From Dactylosporangium sp. AC04546 (GTDB lineage: Bacteria > Actinomycetota > Actinomycetes > Mycobacteriales > Micromonosporaceae), in contig NZ_JAHYSG010000036.1 in the NCBI RefSeq assembly GCF_022095675.1, positions 39,706-103,705 on the forward strand: 64,000 bases of DNA. The letters run 5' to 3'. A program made the position numbers and the translations under genes. Positions 26,701 through 33,233 of this stretch are shown piece by piece (within the stretch, counting starts at the first letter, position 1; each line of letters starts with the position of its first letter). Below the pieces are notes generated by a model that worked only from the letters and a program-made list of their open reading frames with translations, ran no database searches and was not told where the DNA came from.

Positions 26701-26841
26701 GGTGAGGGGCTCGGCGGTGATGCTGCCACCCACACCGGGGCGGTCGCGGCGCGGTCCGGCGACGGTGATGGTGACGAGGACGGCGCGGACGGGCAGGGCG
26801 GTGGCCGGCCCGGGGCCGGCGGGAGTGGTGAGGCGGCCTAG
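23779..26841 (+). CDS. cobB: CobB/CbiA-like protein lacking the glutaminase Cys, with giant low-complexity tail
   Basis: A 1020-residue protein, twice the usual length. Residues 1–460 are a cobyrinate a,c-diamide synthase: P-loop SAPSSGHGKTAVS, FKIGPDHVDAAYLGL, VEGTMGLFDGLAG, VILNRVAS, then the glutamine-amidotransferase half with GAALPESYAEELT. The nucleophile loop, normally AEC-x-GL, reads AAEGTGLVWL: Gly352 replaces Cys. The usual GHEFH segment is GHKMH (405–409). Residues 461–1020 are Ala/Pro/Ser/Gly-rich with SGGS-type repeats, an acidic Val/Glu stretch and a five-residue repeat near the end. No stop or frame break separates the parts. A GGAGGAG site precedes the ATG. It may use free ammonia or be a regulatory paralogue. 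It overlaps the GNAT start by one base. Confidence 0.8.
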   Translation: MSTIPRLVISAPSSGHGKTAVSVGLLAALSARGYRAAGFKIGPDHVDAAYLGLAAGRPGRNLDPRMVGAKRMGPLFAHGAGSLDIAVVEGTMGLFDGLAGRTDSESTAQISGLLRAPVILVVDVGAMGQSVAALVHGFRAYDELLWLGGVILNRVASTRHEQLLREALDDIGVPVLGALRRHALTDVGDAGAPLPSRHHGVAPVVHHNIDAVRAVRRLGEVIAGAVDIDRTMALARSAPRLTAEAWNPESEVALAGASDAAISSLASTRIGRRPVVGVAFAYPETAELLRAAGADVVPFDPLRDELLPDGVDGLVVGAALPESYAEELTFNSRLRAAVASHAAAGKPIAAEGTGLVWLCRDYNGRAMCGVVDASARDTDLVVLGYREATARSSSVLLPVGTQVVGHKMHRTTVTPRAGLQAAWTWAGGPAEGFVQRGIHASYLGLHWSGTPGIASRFVAAAGATAAPAPGQWTTPTTNPYGRPPSAVSTAQVGSPHIPAGTVPTAQVPTPAYAPVSAAPLPAASLPAAQPAAAGVEGGPVRTMRGLPSTLQLPGEVAAPGDATAASAPAGSPASGGLPASGGSAVSGGSVALAGSSVSGGSSVSGGLPVSAGPAVPAAAAALPPNAPTSPGASSPFGPALGPAVPTPWTSVPPAEASALSAAAPAGAVSAPTGSLYGTPQATASLADAPAASAVSSLPSGSVSAVPSGPVVEPAAVSSVESVEFVESGVGDDPTTVLAPAGTTGAGEASPSTATDGASVGVPSWPNPPAEAAGLSSSGVVPTTTLAPDSGPSEQPASSPVSSAAVDAVPSAAAQVSTPPGVAVDDQLRAATPATSAAMPVSSAPMHPVTAPVSAAPAGVTAMPAAGSDLVAPPPVELADPADYVSAPPGDYAVAEAPVSGAPLSTSVPGGSVSAPPLGLDASPGSFTAEPLAPGGADPAGESGGTLAGAAAGSGGADLGSADLGGAGLGGAGFGGEGLGGDAATHTGAVAARSGDGDGDEDGADGQGGGRPGAGGSGEAA

Positions 26842-27416
26842 TGTCCACGTGGTCGGTGGCGCTGCGGCGCTTCCCCTCGCTGGTGGTGCAGACGCCGCGG
26901 TTGTCGGTGCGGCCGCTGTGCGGCGACGACGACAAGCGGGTCGGTGAGATCTTCGCCGACCGGCTGGTGCGGCGGTGGCTGCCGGTGGCGGCGGACGACG
27001 CGAGCGAGTTCGACGCGTATGCGTGGTGCACCGAGCTTGCCGTCGAGCGCCGCGACAGCGGGGCCGGTGACCACTACGGGATCGTGCGCCGCGAGGACGA
27101 GCGGCTCGTCGGGTGCCTCTGGACCAAGAACACCGACTGGCTGACCCGGTCGGCCGAGATCGCGTACGCGGTGGCCGCCGACGCCCGCGGGTACGGCGTG
27201 GCGCCGGAGGCCGTCGCCGTCCTGGCGTTGTCGCTGCTGCTGGAGCACCGGTTCCAGCGGATCGAGGTGCGTGTCGCGCCCGGCAACATCGCGTCGCGGC
27301 GGGTCGCTGAGAAGGCCGGCTTCACGTACGAGGGGCTGCTGCGCAACGCCGGGTCGCTGCAGAGCGGCCGGGTCGACCTGGAGAGCTGGTCGCTGGTCCC
27401 GGCCGACATCCGCTGA
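26841..27416 (+). CDS. GNAT family N-acetyltransferase (RimJ/RimL type)
   Basis: A 191-residue acetyltransferase starting at a GTG that shares a base with the preceding stop (TAGTG). Family landmarks are an N-terminal TPRLSVRPL, the central beta-hairpin GCLWTKNTDW, the acetyl-CoA loop region VAADARGYGVAPEAVAVL and the C-terminal motif APGNIASRRVAEKAGFTYEG typical of the RimJ/RimL group. Such enzymes acetylate protein N-termini or small amines. The coupling to the CobB-like gene hints at co-expression, not a shared pathway. The stop codon lies inside a 17-base tandem duplication. Confidence 0.88.
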   Translation: MSTWSVALRRFPSLVVQTPRLSVRPLCGDDDKRVGEIFADRLVRRWLPVAADDASEFDAYAWCTELAVERRDSGAGDHYGIVRREDERLVGCLWTKNTDWLTRSAEIAYAVAADARGYGVAPEAVAVLALSLLLEHRFQRIEVRVAPGNIASRRVAEKAGFTYEGLLRNAGSLQSGRVDLESWSLVPADIR

Positions 27417-27437
27417 CCGGCGACATCCGCTGGCCGG
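27404..27437. repeat. 17-base tandem duplication spanning the GNAT stop codon
   Basis: Units 27404–27420 and 27421–27437 match at 16 of 17 positions (CGACATCCGCTG-A/G-CCGG). The first copy encodes the last residues and stop of the acetyltransferase. The rest of the 158-base gap to the penicillin-binding protein gene holds no gene I can support. Confidence 0.8.
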
Positions 27438-27574
27438 TGGACAGTCGGTCGATGGTGCTGGTGCGACCGGCCGCCTCTAGCCGCTCCAGAGTGCCGTGCA
27501 GGGAGGCGAAGTCGTCCGGGCCGACACCGCTGACGGGTCGACCCGGGGGGCTGGTCGCTCGTCCCGGTGGCCGG

Positions 27575-29749
27575 TCAGTGGCGGGCCGGGCGCGGGCGGG
27601 CGGGCTTGCCGGCCACCGCGGCGCTCGGCGGGACGAAGTCGCGGACCTGGGTGCCGGCCAGCGCCTCGCGCAGGGTGTCCGCCACCGTCTCGCGGGGCTT
27701 GGAGGCGTTGCCCGAGCCGACGCGGTGCAGCGGGTTGTCCGGGTCGGCGATGAACGCGGCCGCCGTCAGGGTGGGTGTCATGCCGACGAACCAGGCCGCG
27801 CGGTTGTCGTCCGTGGTTCCTGACTTGCCGGCCACGGGGCGGCGGACCGTCGGGTAGACACGCGAGGCCGTCGACCAGCCGCCGCAGTTGCCCGTCGCGG
27901 CCTTGTAGCCGGTCACGCAGCGGGCCGCGTCGACCGCGCCGCGGGCCACGTCGGGCGACAGGACCTGGGCGCAGCGGGGGCGGGCCACCGGGACGCCCTT
28001 GGCGTCGAGGACCTCGGCGCCCGACGGGTCGGTGATCGACGTGACCGGGATCGGCTCGCAGTGCCGGCCGTCGGCCACGACCGTGGCGAAGGCGCCCGCC
28101 ATCTCCAGCGGCGTGGTGTCGGCGACGCCGAGCGTGAAGGCGCCCCACGTGCGGGCCTTGGCCTCGGAGGCCTGCAGCTTGTCGATGCCCGTGCGCCACC
28201 GCAGGCCGAGCCGTTCGGCCATGCGGACCGCCGACTCCGCGCCGACGCGCTGTTCGAGCTGCACGAAGAACGTGTTCACGGACTTGCCGAACCCGGAGTA
28301 CATCGTCTGGCGCCCGGTCATCGAGTCCGAGGCGTTCGACGGGCACCAGCTGTCGGCGCCGCAGCGGGCCGGGCTGTCCCGGCCGGTCTTGTACTTCGAC
28401 TGGAACGTCTTCGGCGAGTAGATCGTCGTCGACAGCGGCAGGCCCTGTTCGAGGGCGGCCAGCATGGTGAACATCTTGAACGTCGAGCCGGCCTGGTACC
28501 CGGCCATGTCGCCGCCGCCGAGCAGCGGGTTCACCGTGTTGGGATAGTTGCCGTGCAGGCGCTTGCGCTGGCGGGGGTCGGAGTGCGGGCCGTTGCTCGC
28601 GCGGTCCAGCGAGTAGACCCGGTTCACCGCCATCGCGCGGACCAGGCCGGTGGCGGGCTCGATGAGGACCTGGCCCAGCGCGTACGGGCTGCGGGTGCGC
28701 TCCCGCTTGAGCACCTGCTGCTGCGCGATCTGCTGGACGCGCGGGTCGAGCGACGTGACGACCGTGTAGCCGCCGCGGCGCAGTGCGTCGAGGCGCTCGC
28801 CGGGGCTGTCGCCGAACGCCGCCTGCTGGCTCCACCAGGTGCGAAACCACGCGCAGAAGAAGCCCCAGCCGGGCCGGGTGGCCAGGCAGTCGTTCGGCGG
28901 CTCGGTCAGCCGCAGGGCGATCGGCGTCGCGCGGGCCTCGTCGGCGAGGGCCGGCGTGAGGTACCCCAGCGCGGCCATCCGCCCGATCACGTAGTCCCGC
29001 CGCGCGGTGGCGGCCCGCGGCTCGGCGCTGGCCGGGTCGTACGCCGACGGGGCCTGCACCAGGCCGGCCAGCAGCGCCGCCTCCGGGACCGTCAGGTCGG
29101 CGGGCAGCTTCGAGAAGTACACCTCCGCCGCCGCCCGCACGCCGTAGGCGCGGTGGCCGAAGTAGGCGACATTGAGGTACCGCTCGAGAATCTCCTGTTT
29201 GGAGAGGTGTTTCTCCAGCTCGATGGCGAGCCTCATCTCCCGCAGCTTGCGCGCGCCGGTCTGCTCGGTGGCCCGGTTGACCTCCTCCGGCGTGACGGCG
29301 GTGTCGCGCAGGACGTTGCGCACGTACTGCATGGTGAGCGTCGACGCGCCCTGGGACACCGAGCCCGCCTTCTGGTTGGCGACGAACGCCCGCGCGACGC
29401 CCTTGAAGTCGACGCCGTGGTGCTCCCAGAAGCGCGCGTCCTCGGCCGCGACGATCGCCTTCTGGATGCTGTCGGACATCTCGGCGAGCGGGACGTACGT
29501 GCGGTACTCCTCGTAGAACTGGGCGAGGAGCCCGCCGTTGTCGGCGGCGTAGACGCGTGTGGTCTGGGCCGGCGTCGAGGCGCGCAGCGCGCCGGCCGGC
29601 GTGATGAGAGCATCGGCGCCCTTCTTCGCGCCGATGCCGGTGAGCGCCACGATCGGATAGACCAGCGCGGCGACCGCCAGCCCGGCGACCAGGCCGGTCC
29701 GCAACAGGCGGAGCAACCCGCCGAACACTCGCAGCGTGCGCGTGATCAC
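27575..29749 (-). CDS. Class A penicillin-binding protein (transglycosylase/transpeptidase)
   Basis: A 724-residue bifunctional peptidoglycan synthase. One N-terminal membrane helix (about 13–38), then a GT51 glycosyltransferase domain (about 70–260) with the catalytic E103 in AAEDARFWEHHG, plus QGASTLTMQYVRN and KHLSKQEILERYLN. The transpeptidase domain (about 345–680) has the nucleophile S422 in GSTFK, SVN at 490–492 and KSGTT at 642. It polymerises lipid II and crosslinks it outside the membrane. The Cys-rich insert after the SxxK helix (ARCGADSWCP) is notable. It starts divergently from the cobC-like gene, 47 bases apart. The tail is short and Pro/Arg-rich. Confidence 0.95.
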   Translation of the reverse strand: MITRTLRVFGGLLRLLRTGLVAGLAVAALVYPIVALTGIGAKKGADALITPAGALRASTPAQTTRVYAADNGGLLAQFYEEYRTYVPLAEMSDSIQKAIVAAEDARFWEHHGVDFKGVARAFVANQKAGSVSQGASTLTMQYVRNVLRDTAVTPEEVNRATEQTGARKLREMRLAIELEKHLSKQEILERYLNVAYFGHRAYGVRAAAEVYFSKLPADLTVPEAALLAGLVQAPSAYDPASAEPRAATARRDYVIGRMAALGYLTPALADEARATPIALRLTEPPNDCLATRPGWGFFCAWFRTWWSQQAAFGDSPGERLDALRRGGYTVVTSLDPRVQQIAQQQVLKRERTRSPYALGQVLIEPATGLVRAMAVNRVYSLDRASNGPHSDPRQRKRLHGNYPNTVNPLLGGGDMAGYQAGSTFKMFTMLAALEQGLPLSTTIYSPKTFQSKYKTGRDSPARCGADSWCPSNASDSMTGRQTMYSGFGKSVNTFFVQLEQRVGAESAVRMAERLGLRWRTGIDKLQASEAKARTWGAFTLGVADTTPLEMAGAFATVVADGRHCEPIPVTSITDPSGAEVLDAKGVPVARPRCAQVLSPDVARGAVDAARCVTGYKAATGNCGGWSTASRVYPTVRRPVAGKSGTTDDNRAAWFVGMTPTLTAAAFIADPDNPLHRVGSGNASKPRETVADTLREALAGTQVRDFVPPSAAVAGKPARPRPARH

Positions 29750-29796
29750 AAATCTAAGCTAGGACAAATCGACCCCGGATACGCGACGATCGCCTG

Positions 29797-30810
29797 ATGC
29801 TGCGGTTCCACGGTGATGCCGAGGTCGCCCCGGGCCTCGTCGACCTGGCGGTCAACGTCCGGCAGGAGGCGGCGCCGTCCTGGCTCTCCGGGCCCGTCGC
29901 CGCCTCGCTCGCGCACCTCGCGCGGTACCCCGACCCGGCCGAGGCCACGGCCGCGATCGCCCGGCGGCACGGCCGGACGGCCGACGAGGTGCTGCTGACG
30001 GCCGGGGCGGCGCAGGCCTTTACGCTGCTGGCCCAGGCCTTCCGGCCGCAGCGGGCGGTGGTGGTGCATCCGCAGTTCACCGAGCCCGAGAGCGCGCTGT
30101 GCACGGCCGGGCACGCGGTGGACCGGCTGATCCTCACGCCCGACGACGGTTTCGCGCTGTCGGCGGTACCGCAGGACGCCGACCTGGTGGTCCTGGGAAA
30201 CCCGACGAACCCGACGTCGGTGCTGCACCCGGCCCGCGAGGTGGCCGCCATCGCGCGGGAGGGCCGGATCACCGTCGTCGACGAGGCGTTCGCCGACACG
30301 GTCCCCGGCGAGCCGGAGTCCCTCAGCCGGCGCCGCGACCTGCCCGGCCTCCTGGTGATCCGGAGCCTGACCAAGACCTGGGGCCTGGCCGGGCTGCGGA
30401 TCGGCTACGTGCTCGGCCCGCCGGGCCTGCTCGCCCGCCTGGCCGAGCACGCACCACTGTGGAGCGTGTCGACGCCGGCCCTCGCGGCCGCCCTCGCGTG
30501 CGCCTCGGACCGGGCCGTGGCCGCCGAGCACGACATCGCCGTGCGGCTGGTCGCAGACCGGGCGCACCTCGTCGGCGCGCTGGAGCGGGTCGGCGGCGTC
30601 ACGGTCGCCGGCCGCCCGGCCAGCTCGTTCGTCCTGATCCGCGTGCCGGACGGAGTACGGGTCCGCGAGGCGCTGCGAACCCACGGGTTTGCGGTGCGAC
30701 GTGGCGAAACCTTCCCGGGACTGGGCCCGGACTGGTTACGTATTGCCGTGCGGGACACTGCCACGAGTGACGCCTTCGTCGCGGTGCTGTCGAACGTCCT
30801 GAGAGGATGA
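29797..30810 (+). CDS. cobC: CobC-like pyridoxal-phosphate aminotransferase (threonine-phosphate decarboxylase type)
   Basis: A 337-residue fold-type I PLP enzyme of the histidinol-phosphate aminotransferase/CobC group. The PLP lysine is K193 in RSLTKTWGLAGLRIGYV; the PLP-phosphate loop is LLTAGAAQAFTLL; GNPTNPTSV and VVDEAFADT carry the ring-binding Asn and Asp. In cobalamin clusters such proteins are taken to supply the aminopropanol arm or an equivalent step. It overlaps or directly abuts cobT, which supports that pathway and argues against histidine synthesis. It could still be an aminotransferase of other specificity. Confidence 0.85.
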   Translation: MLRFHGDAEVAPGLVDLAVNVRQEAAPSWLSGPVAASLAHLARYPDPAEATAAIARRHGRTADEVLLTAGAAQAFTLLAQAFRPQRAVVVHPQFTEPESALCTAGHAVDRLILTPDDGFALSAVPQDADLVVLGNPTNPTSVLHPAREVAAIAREGRITVVDEAFADTVPGEPESLSRRRDLPGLLVIRSLTKTWGLAGLRIGYVLGPPGLLARLAEHAPLWSVSTPALAAALACASDRAVAAEHDIAVRLVADRAHLVGALERVGGVTVAGRPASSFVLIRVPDGVRVREALRTHGFAVRRGETFPGLGPDWLRIAVRDTATSDAFVAVLSNVLRG

Positions 30811-30812
30811 TC

Positions 30813-31856
30813 ATGCTCAACGAGACACTCGCGGCGATCGGGCCGCTCGACGACGAGGCGATCGCCGCCGCGCGGGCGCTCCAGGCCCGCCTGACCAAGC
30901 CGGCCGGCTCGCTCGGCTCGCTGGAGACGCTGGCCGTGCGGCTGGCCGGGCTGGCCGGCGCCTGCCCGCCGCCGATCCCGCAGCCGGCCGCGCTGGCGAT
31001 CTTCGCCGGCGACCACGGCGTGCACGAGCAGGGGGTCACGCCCTGGCCGCAGGAGGTCACCGCGCAGATGGTGGCCAACTTCGTGGCCGGGGGAGCGGTC
31101 GTCAACGCGTTCGCCCGCCAGGCCGGGGTCGACGTGACCGTCGTCGACGTGGGGGTCAAGGCCACTCTGGAGCCGTCGGCGGGGCTGCTCGACCGCAAGA
31201 TCCGCCCGGGCACCCGCGACCTCAGCGTCGAGCCGGCCATGACCCGCGACGAGGTGCTGCGGGCCCTCGTGACCGGCATGGAGGTCGCCGACGACCTGCT
31301 GAACGGCGGCGCGCACGCCCTGCTCACCGGCGACATGGGCATCGCCAACACCACCCCGTCGGCGGCCCTCATCGCGGCGTTCACGCACGCCGACCCGGCC
31401 GCCGTCACCGGGCTCGGCACCGGCATCGACAGCGAGACCCACGCCCGGAAGGTGGCGGTCGTCACGTCGGCCGTCGTCGGGCTGCACGCCGAGGACCCGA
31501 TCGACATCCTGGCGGCGGTCGGCGGCCTGGAGCACGCCGCGCTGACCGGGTACATCCTGCGTGGCGCCGCACGGCGGGTCCCGGTGATCCTCGACGGCGT
31601 CATCGCCGCCTCGGCCGCCGTCGCGGCGCACGCGATGGCCCCGGCCAGCGTGTCGGCCATGGTCGCCGGGCACCGGTCGGCCGAGCCGGGCGCCACCGCC
31701 GCGCTGAGCTATCTTGAGCTCGAACCGCTCGTCGACCTGGGCCTGCGCCTGGGCGAGGGCACCGGCGCCGTCCTGGCGCTGCCGATCGTGGCCAGTGCTG
31801 TCCGCGTCTTGCACGAGGTCGCCACTTTCGATTCCGCTGGAGTAGCCCACAAGTGA
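30813..31856 (+). CDS. cobT: Nicotinate-nucleotide–dimethylbenzimidazole phosphoribosyltransferase
   Basis: A 347-residue cytosolic enzyme that makes alpha-ribazole phosphate, the lower ligand of cobalamin, from nicotinate mononucleotide and dimethylbenzimidazole. Family motifs: LTKPAGSLGSLE, FAGDHGVHEQGVTPWPQEVT, the glycine loop TGDMGIANTTPSA, FILDG-like VILDGVIA, HRSAEPG, and the catalytic Glu in LGLRLGEGTGA near the C-terminus. The ATG at 30813 is best spaced to GAGAGG; an in-frame ATG at 30807 overlaps the cobC stop. Its own stop overlaps the next gene (GTGA), so cobC, cobT and the CysG-like gene form one operon. No cobalamin riboswitch is seen upstream. Confidence 0.95.
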   Translation: MLNETLAAIGPLDDEAIAAARALQARLTKPAGSLGSLETLAVRLAGLAGACPPPIPQPAALAIFAGDHGVHEQGVTPWPQEVTAQMVANFVAGGAVVNAFARQAGVDVTVVDVGVKATLEPSAGLLDRKIRPGTRDLSVEPAMTRDEVLRALVTGMEVADDLLNGGAHALLTGDMGIANTTPSAALIAAFTHADPAAVTGLGTGIDSETHARKVAVVTSAVVGLHAEDPIDILAAVGGLEHAALTGYILRGAARRVPVILDGVIAASAAVAAHAMAPASVSAMVAGHRSAEPGATAALSYLELEPLVDLGLRLGEGTGAVLALPIVASAVRVLHEVATFDSAGVAHK

Positions 31857-33052
31857 CCCCATACCCCCTCGGACTGCAACTGGACGGGCTGCGCGTGCTG
31901 GTGGTCGGCGGCGGCGTCGTCGCCACCCGCCGCGTGCCCGCCCTGCTCGACGCGGGCGCGGACGTCGTGCTCGTCTCGCCGCACGTGACCCCCGCCCTCC
32001 AGGCCCACGTCGACGCCGGCCGGCTGACCTGGCTGGCCCGCCGGTTCGAGCCCGGCGACGTCGACGACGCCTGGCTGGTGCACGTGGCGGTGAACGACCC
32101 CGCCGCCGCGGCGGAGATCAGCCGGGCCGCGGCGGCGCGGCGGGTCTTCTGCGTGCGTGCCGACGACCGGCACGCCGCCACGGCCTGGACGCCGGCGGTG
32201 ACCCGGCACGGCGCGCTCACGGTCGCCGTGCTGGCCGGCGGCGACCCGGTCCGGGCGGTCGCCGTCCGCGACGCGATCGCCGAGGAGCTCGCCGGCGGCT
32301 TCGGCGGGGTCCGCCCGCCCGACGCGGCGCCCGGCCGGGTGGCCCTGGTCGGCTCCGGCCCGGGCGACCCGGAGCTGCTGACCGTCCGCGGCCGCCGCCT
32401 GCTGGCCGCCGCCGACGTCGTCGTGGTCGACCGGCTCGCCGCCGGCCTGCTGCTCGACGAGCTGCGACCCGAGGTGGAGGTGTTCGACGCCTCGAAGATC
32501 CCCTACGGCCCGTCCGCGGCCCAGGAGGAGATCAACCGGGTCCTGGTGGACCGGGCGCTGGCCGGCAGGTTCGTCGTCCGGCTCAAGGGCGGCGACCCGT
32601 TCGTCTTCGGCCGGGGCGGTGAGGAGATCCAGGCGTGTGCCGCGGCCGGCGTGCCGGTGACGGTCGTGCCGGGCATCTCCAGCTCGATCGCGGTGCCCGG
32701 GGCGGCCGGCATCCCGGTCACTCACCGCGGCATCGCCCACGAGTTCACCGTCGTCTCCGGGCACCTGGCGCCCGGCCATGCGGAGTCGCTGGTCGACTGG
32801 CCGGCCCTGGCCCGGCTGCGGGGCACCCTGTGCGTGCTGATGGGGCTGAAGAACCTGCTTTCGATCGCGGCGGTGCTCCAGGAGCACGGCCGGGCCCCCG
32901 ACACGCCCGTCGCCGTGATCCAGGAGGGGACCACGCGGGACCAGCGGGTGGTGCGGGCCACGCTGTCGACCGTCGCCGACGCGGTGAAGGAGGCGGCGAT
33001 GCGCCCGCCGGCCGTGGTGGTGGTGGGCCCAGTGGTAGACGCGCTGCTCTAG
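31853..33052 (+). CDS. cobA: CysG-like fusion: precorrin-2 dehydrogenase + uroporphyrinogen-III C-methyltransferase
   Basis: A 399-residue two-domain enzyme. Residues 1–150 are a precorrin-2 dehydrogenase/sirohydrochlorin ferrochelatase-like Rossmann domain (VVGGGVVATRRVPALLDAGA). Residues 160–399 are the SAM-dependent methyltransferase that turns uroporphyrinogen III into precorrin-2: VGSGPGDPELLTVRG, VVVDRLA, VVRLKGGDPFVFGRGGEE, VVPGISSSIAVPG, LCVLMGLKNL. It feeds both siroheme and cobalamin synthesis. The dimerisation domain of enterobacterial CysG between the two parts is reduced. GTG start, coupled to cobT by a four-base overlap. Confidence 0.92.
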   Translation: MTPYPLGLQLDGLRVLVVGGGVVATRRVPALLDAGADVVLVSPHVTPALQAHVDAGRLTWLARRFEPGDVDDAWLVHVAVNDPAAAAEISRAAAARRVFCVRADDRHAATAWTPAVTRHGALTVAVLAGGDPVRAVAVRDAIAEELAGGFGGVRPPDAAPGRVALVGSGPGDPELLTVRGRRLLAAADVVVVDRLAAGLLLDELRPEVEVFDASKIPYGPSAAQEEINRVLVDRALAGRFVVRLKGGDPFVFGRGGEEIQACAAAGVPVTVVPGISSSIAVPGAAGIPVTHRGIAHEFTVVSGHLAPGHAESLVDWPALARLRGTLCVLMGLKNLLSIAAVLQEHGRAPDTPVAVIQEGTTRDQRVVRATLSTVADAVKEAAMRPPAVVVVGPVVDALL

Positions 33053-33080
33053 CCGCCCCGAGCCGCCCCGCCGTTTCCAA

Positions 33081-33159
33081 CCCGCGATCTTGGAGTTGTG
33101 GTCCCTGACTTATGCGGATTTGTCCGATAAATCCGGGACCACAACTCCAAGATCGCGGG
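33081..33159. repeat. 25-bp perfect inverted repeat with shared core element
   Basis: Arms 33081–33105 and 33135–33159 are exact reverse complements around 29 bases; an inner 6-bp stem (GGATTT/AAATCC) sits in the spacer. It lies between the convergent CysG-like and trehalose genes, so it may act as a two-way terminator. Its centre (about 33109–33137) closely matches the centre of the inverted repeat at 41513–41553, which suggests a mobile or dispersed palindromic element. Confidence 0.85.
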
Positions 33160-33190
33160 CGGAGCGGGCGGAGCGGGCGGAGCGGGCGGA
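33155..33190. repeat. Four perfect 9-base tandem repeats (GCGGGCGGA)
   Basis: Exact copies start at 33155, 33164, 33173 and 33182, followed by a partial copy. They begin inside the right arm of the long inverted repeat. This is a short microsatellite, not a CRISPR. Confidence 0.9.
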
Positions 33191-33233
33191 GCGGTGGGGC
33201 GCCGGCCCGTGCGGGCCGGCGCCCCGGCGAGCG

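Noticed and set aside
27438..27574. Coding-like minus-strand stretch (GPDDFASLHGTLERLEAAGR)
   Set aside because: It has no start with ribosome site, does not continue in frame into either neighbour and is too short to call a pseudogene without a homologue.
29750..29796. Cobalamin riboswitch before the cob operon
   Set aside because: The 47-base gap is too short, and no B12-box-like sequence is seen there or before 23779.
33155..33190. CRISPR-like tandem repeat
   Set aside because: Units are 9 bases with no spacers and no cas genes nearby.
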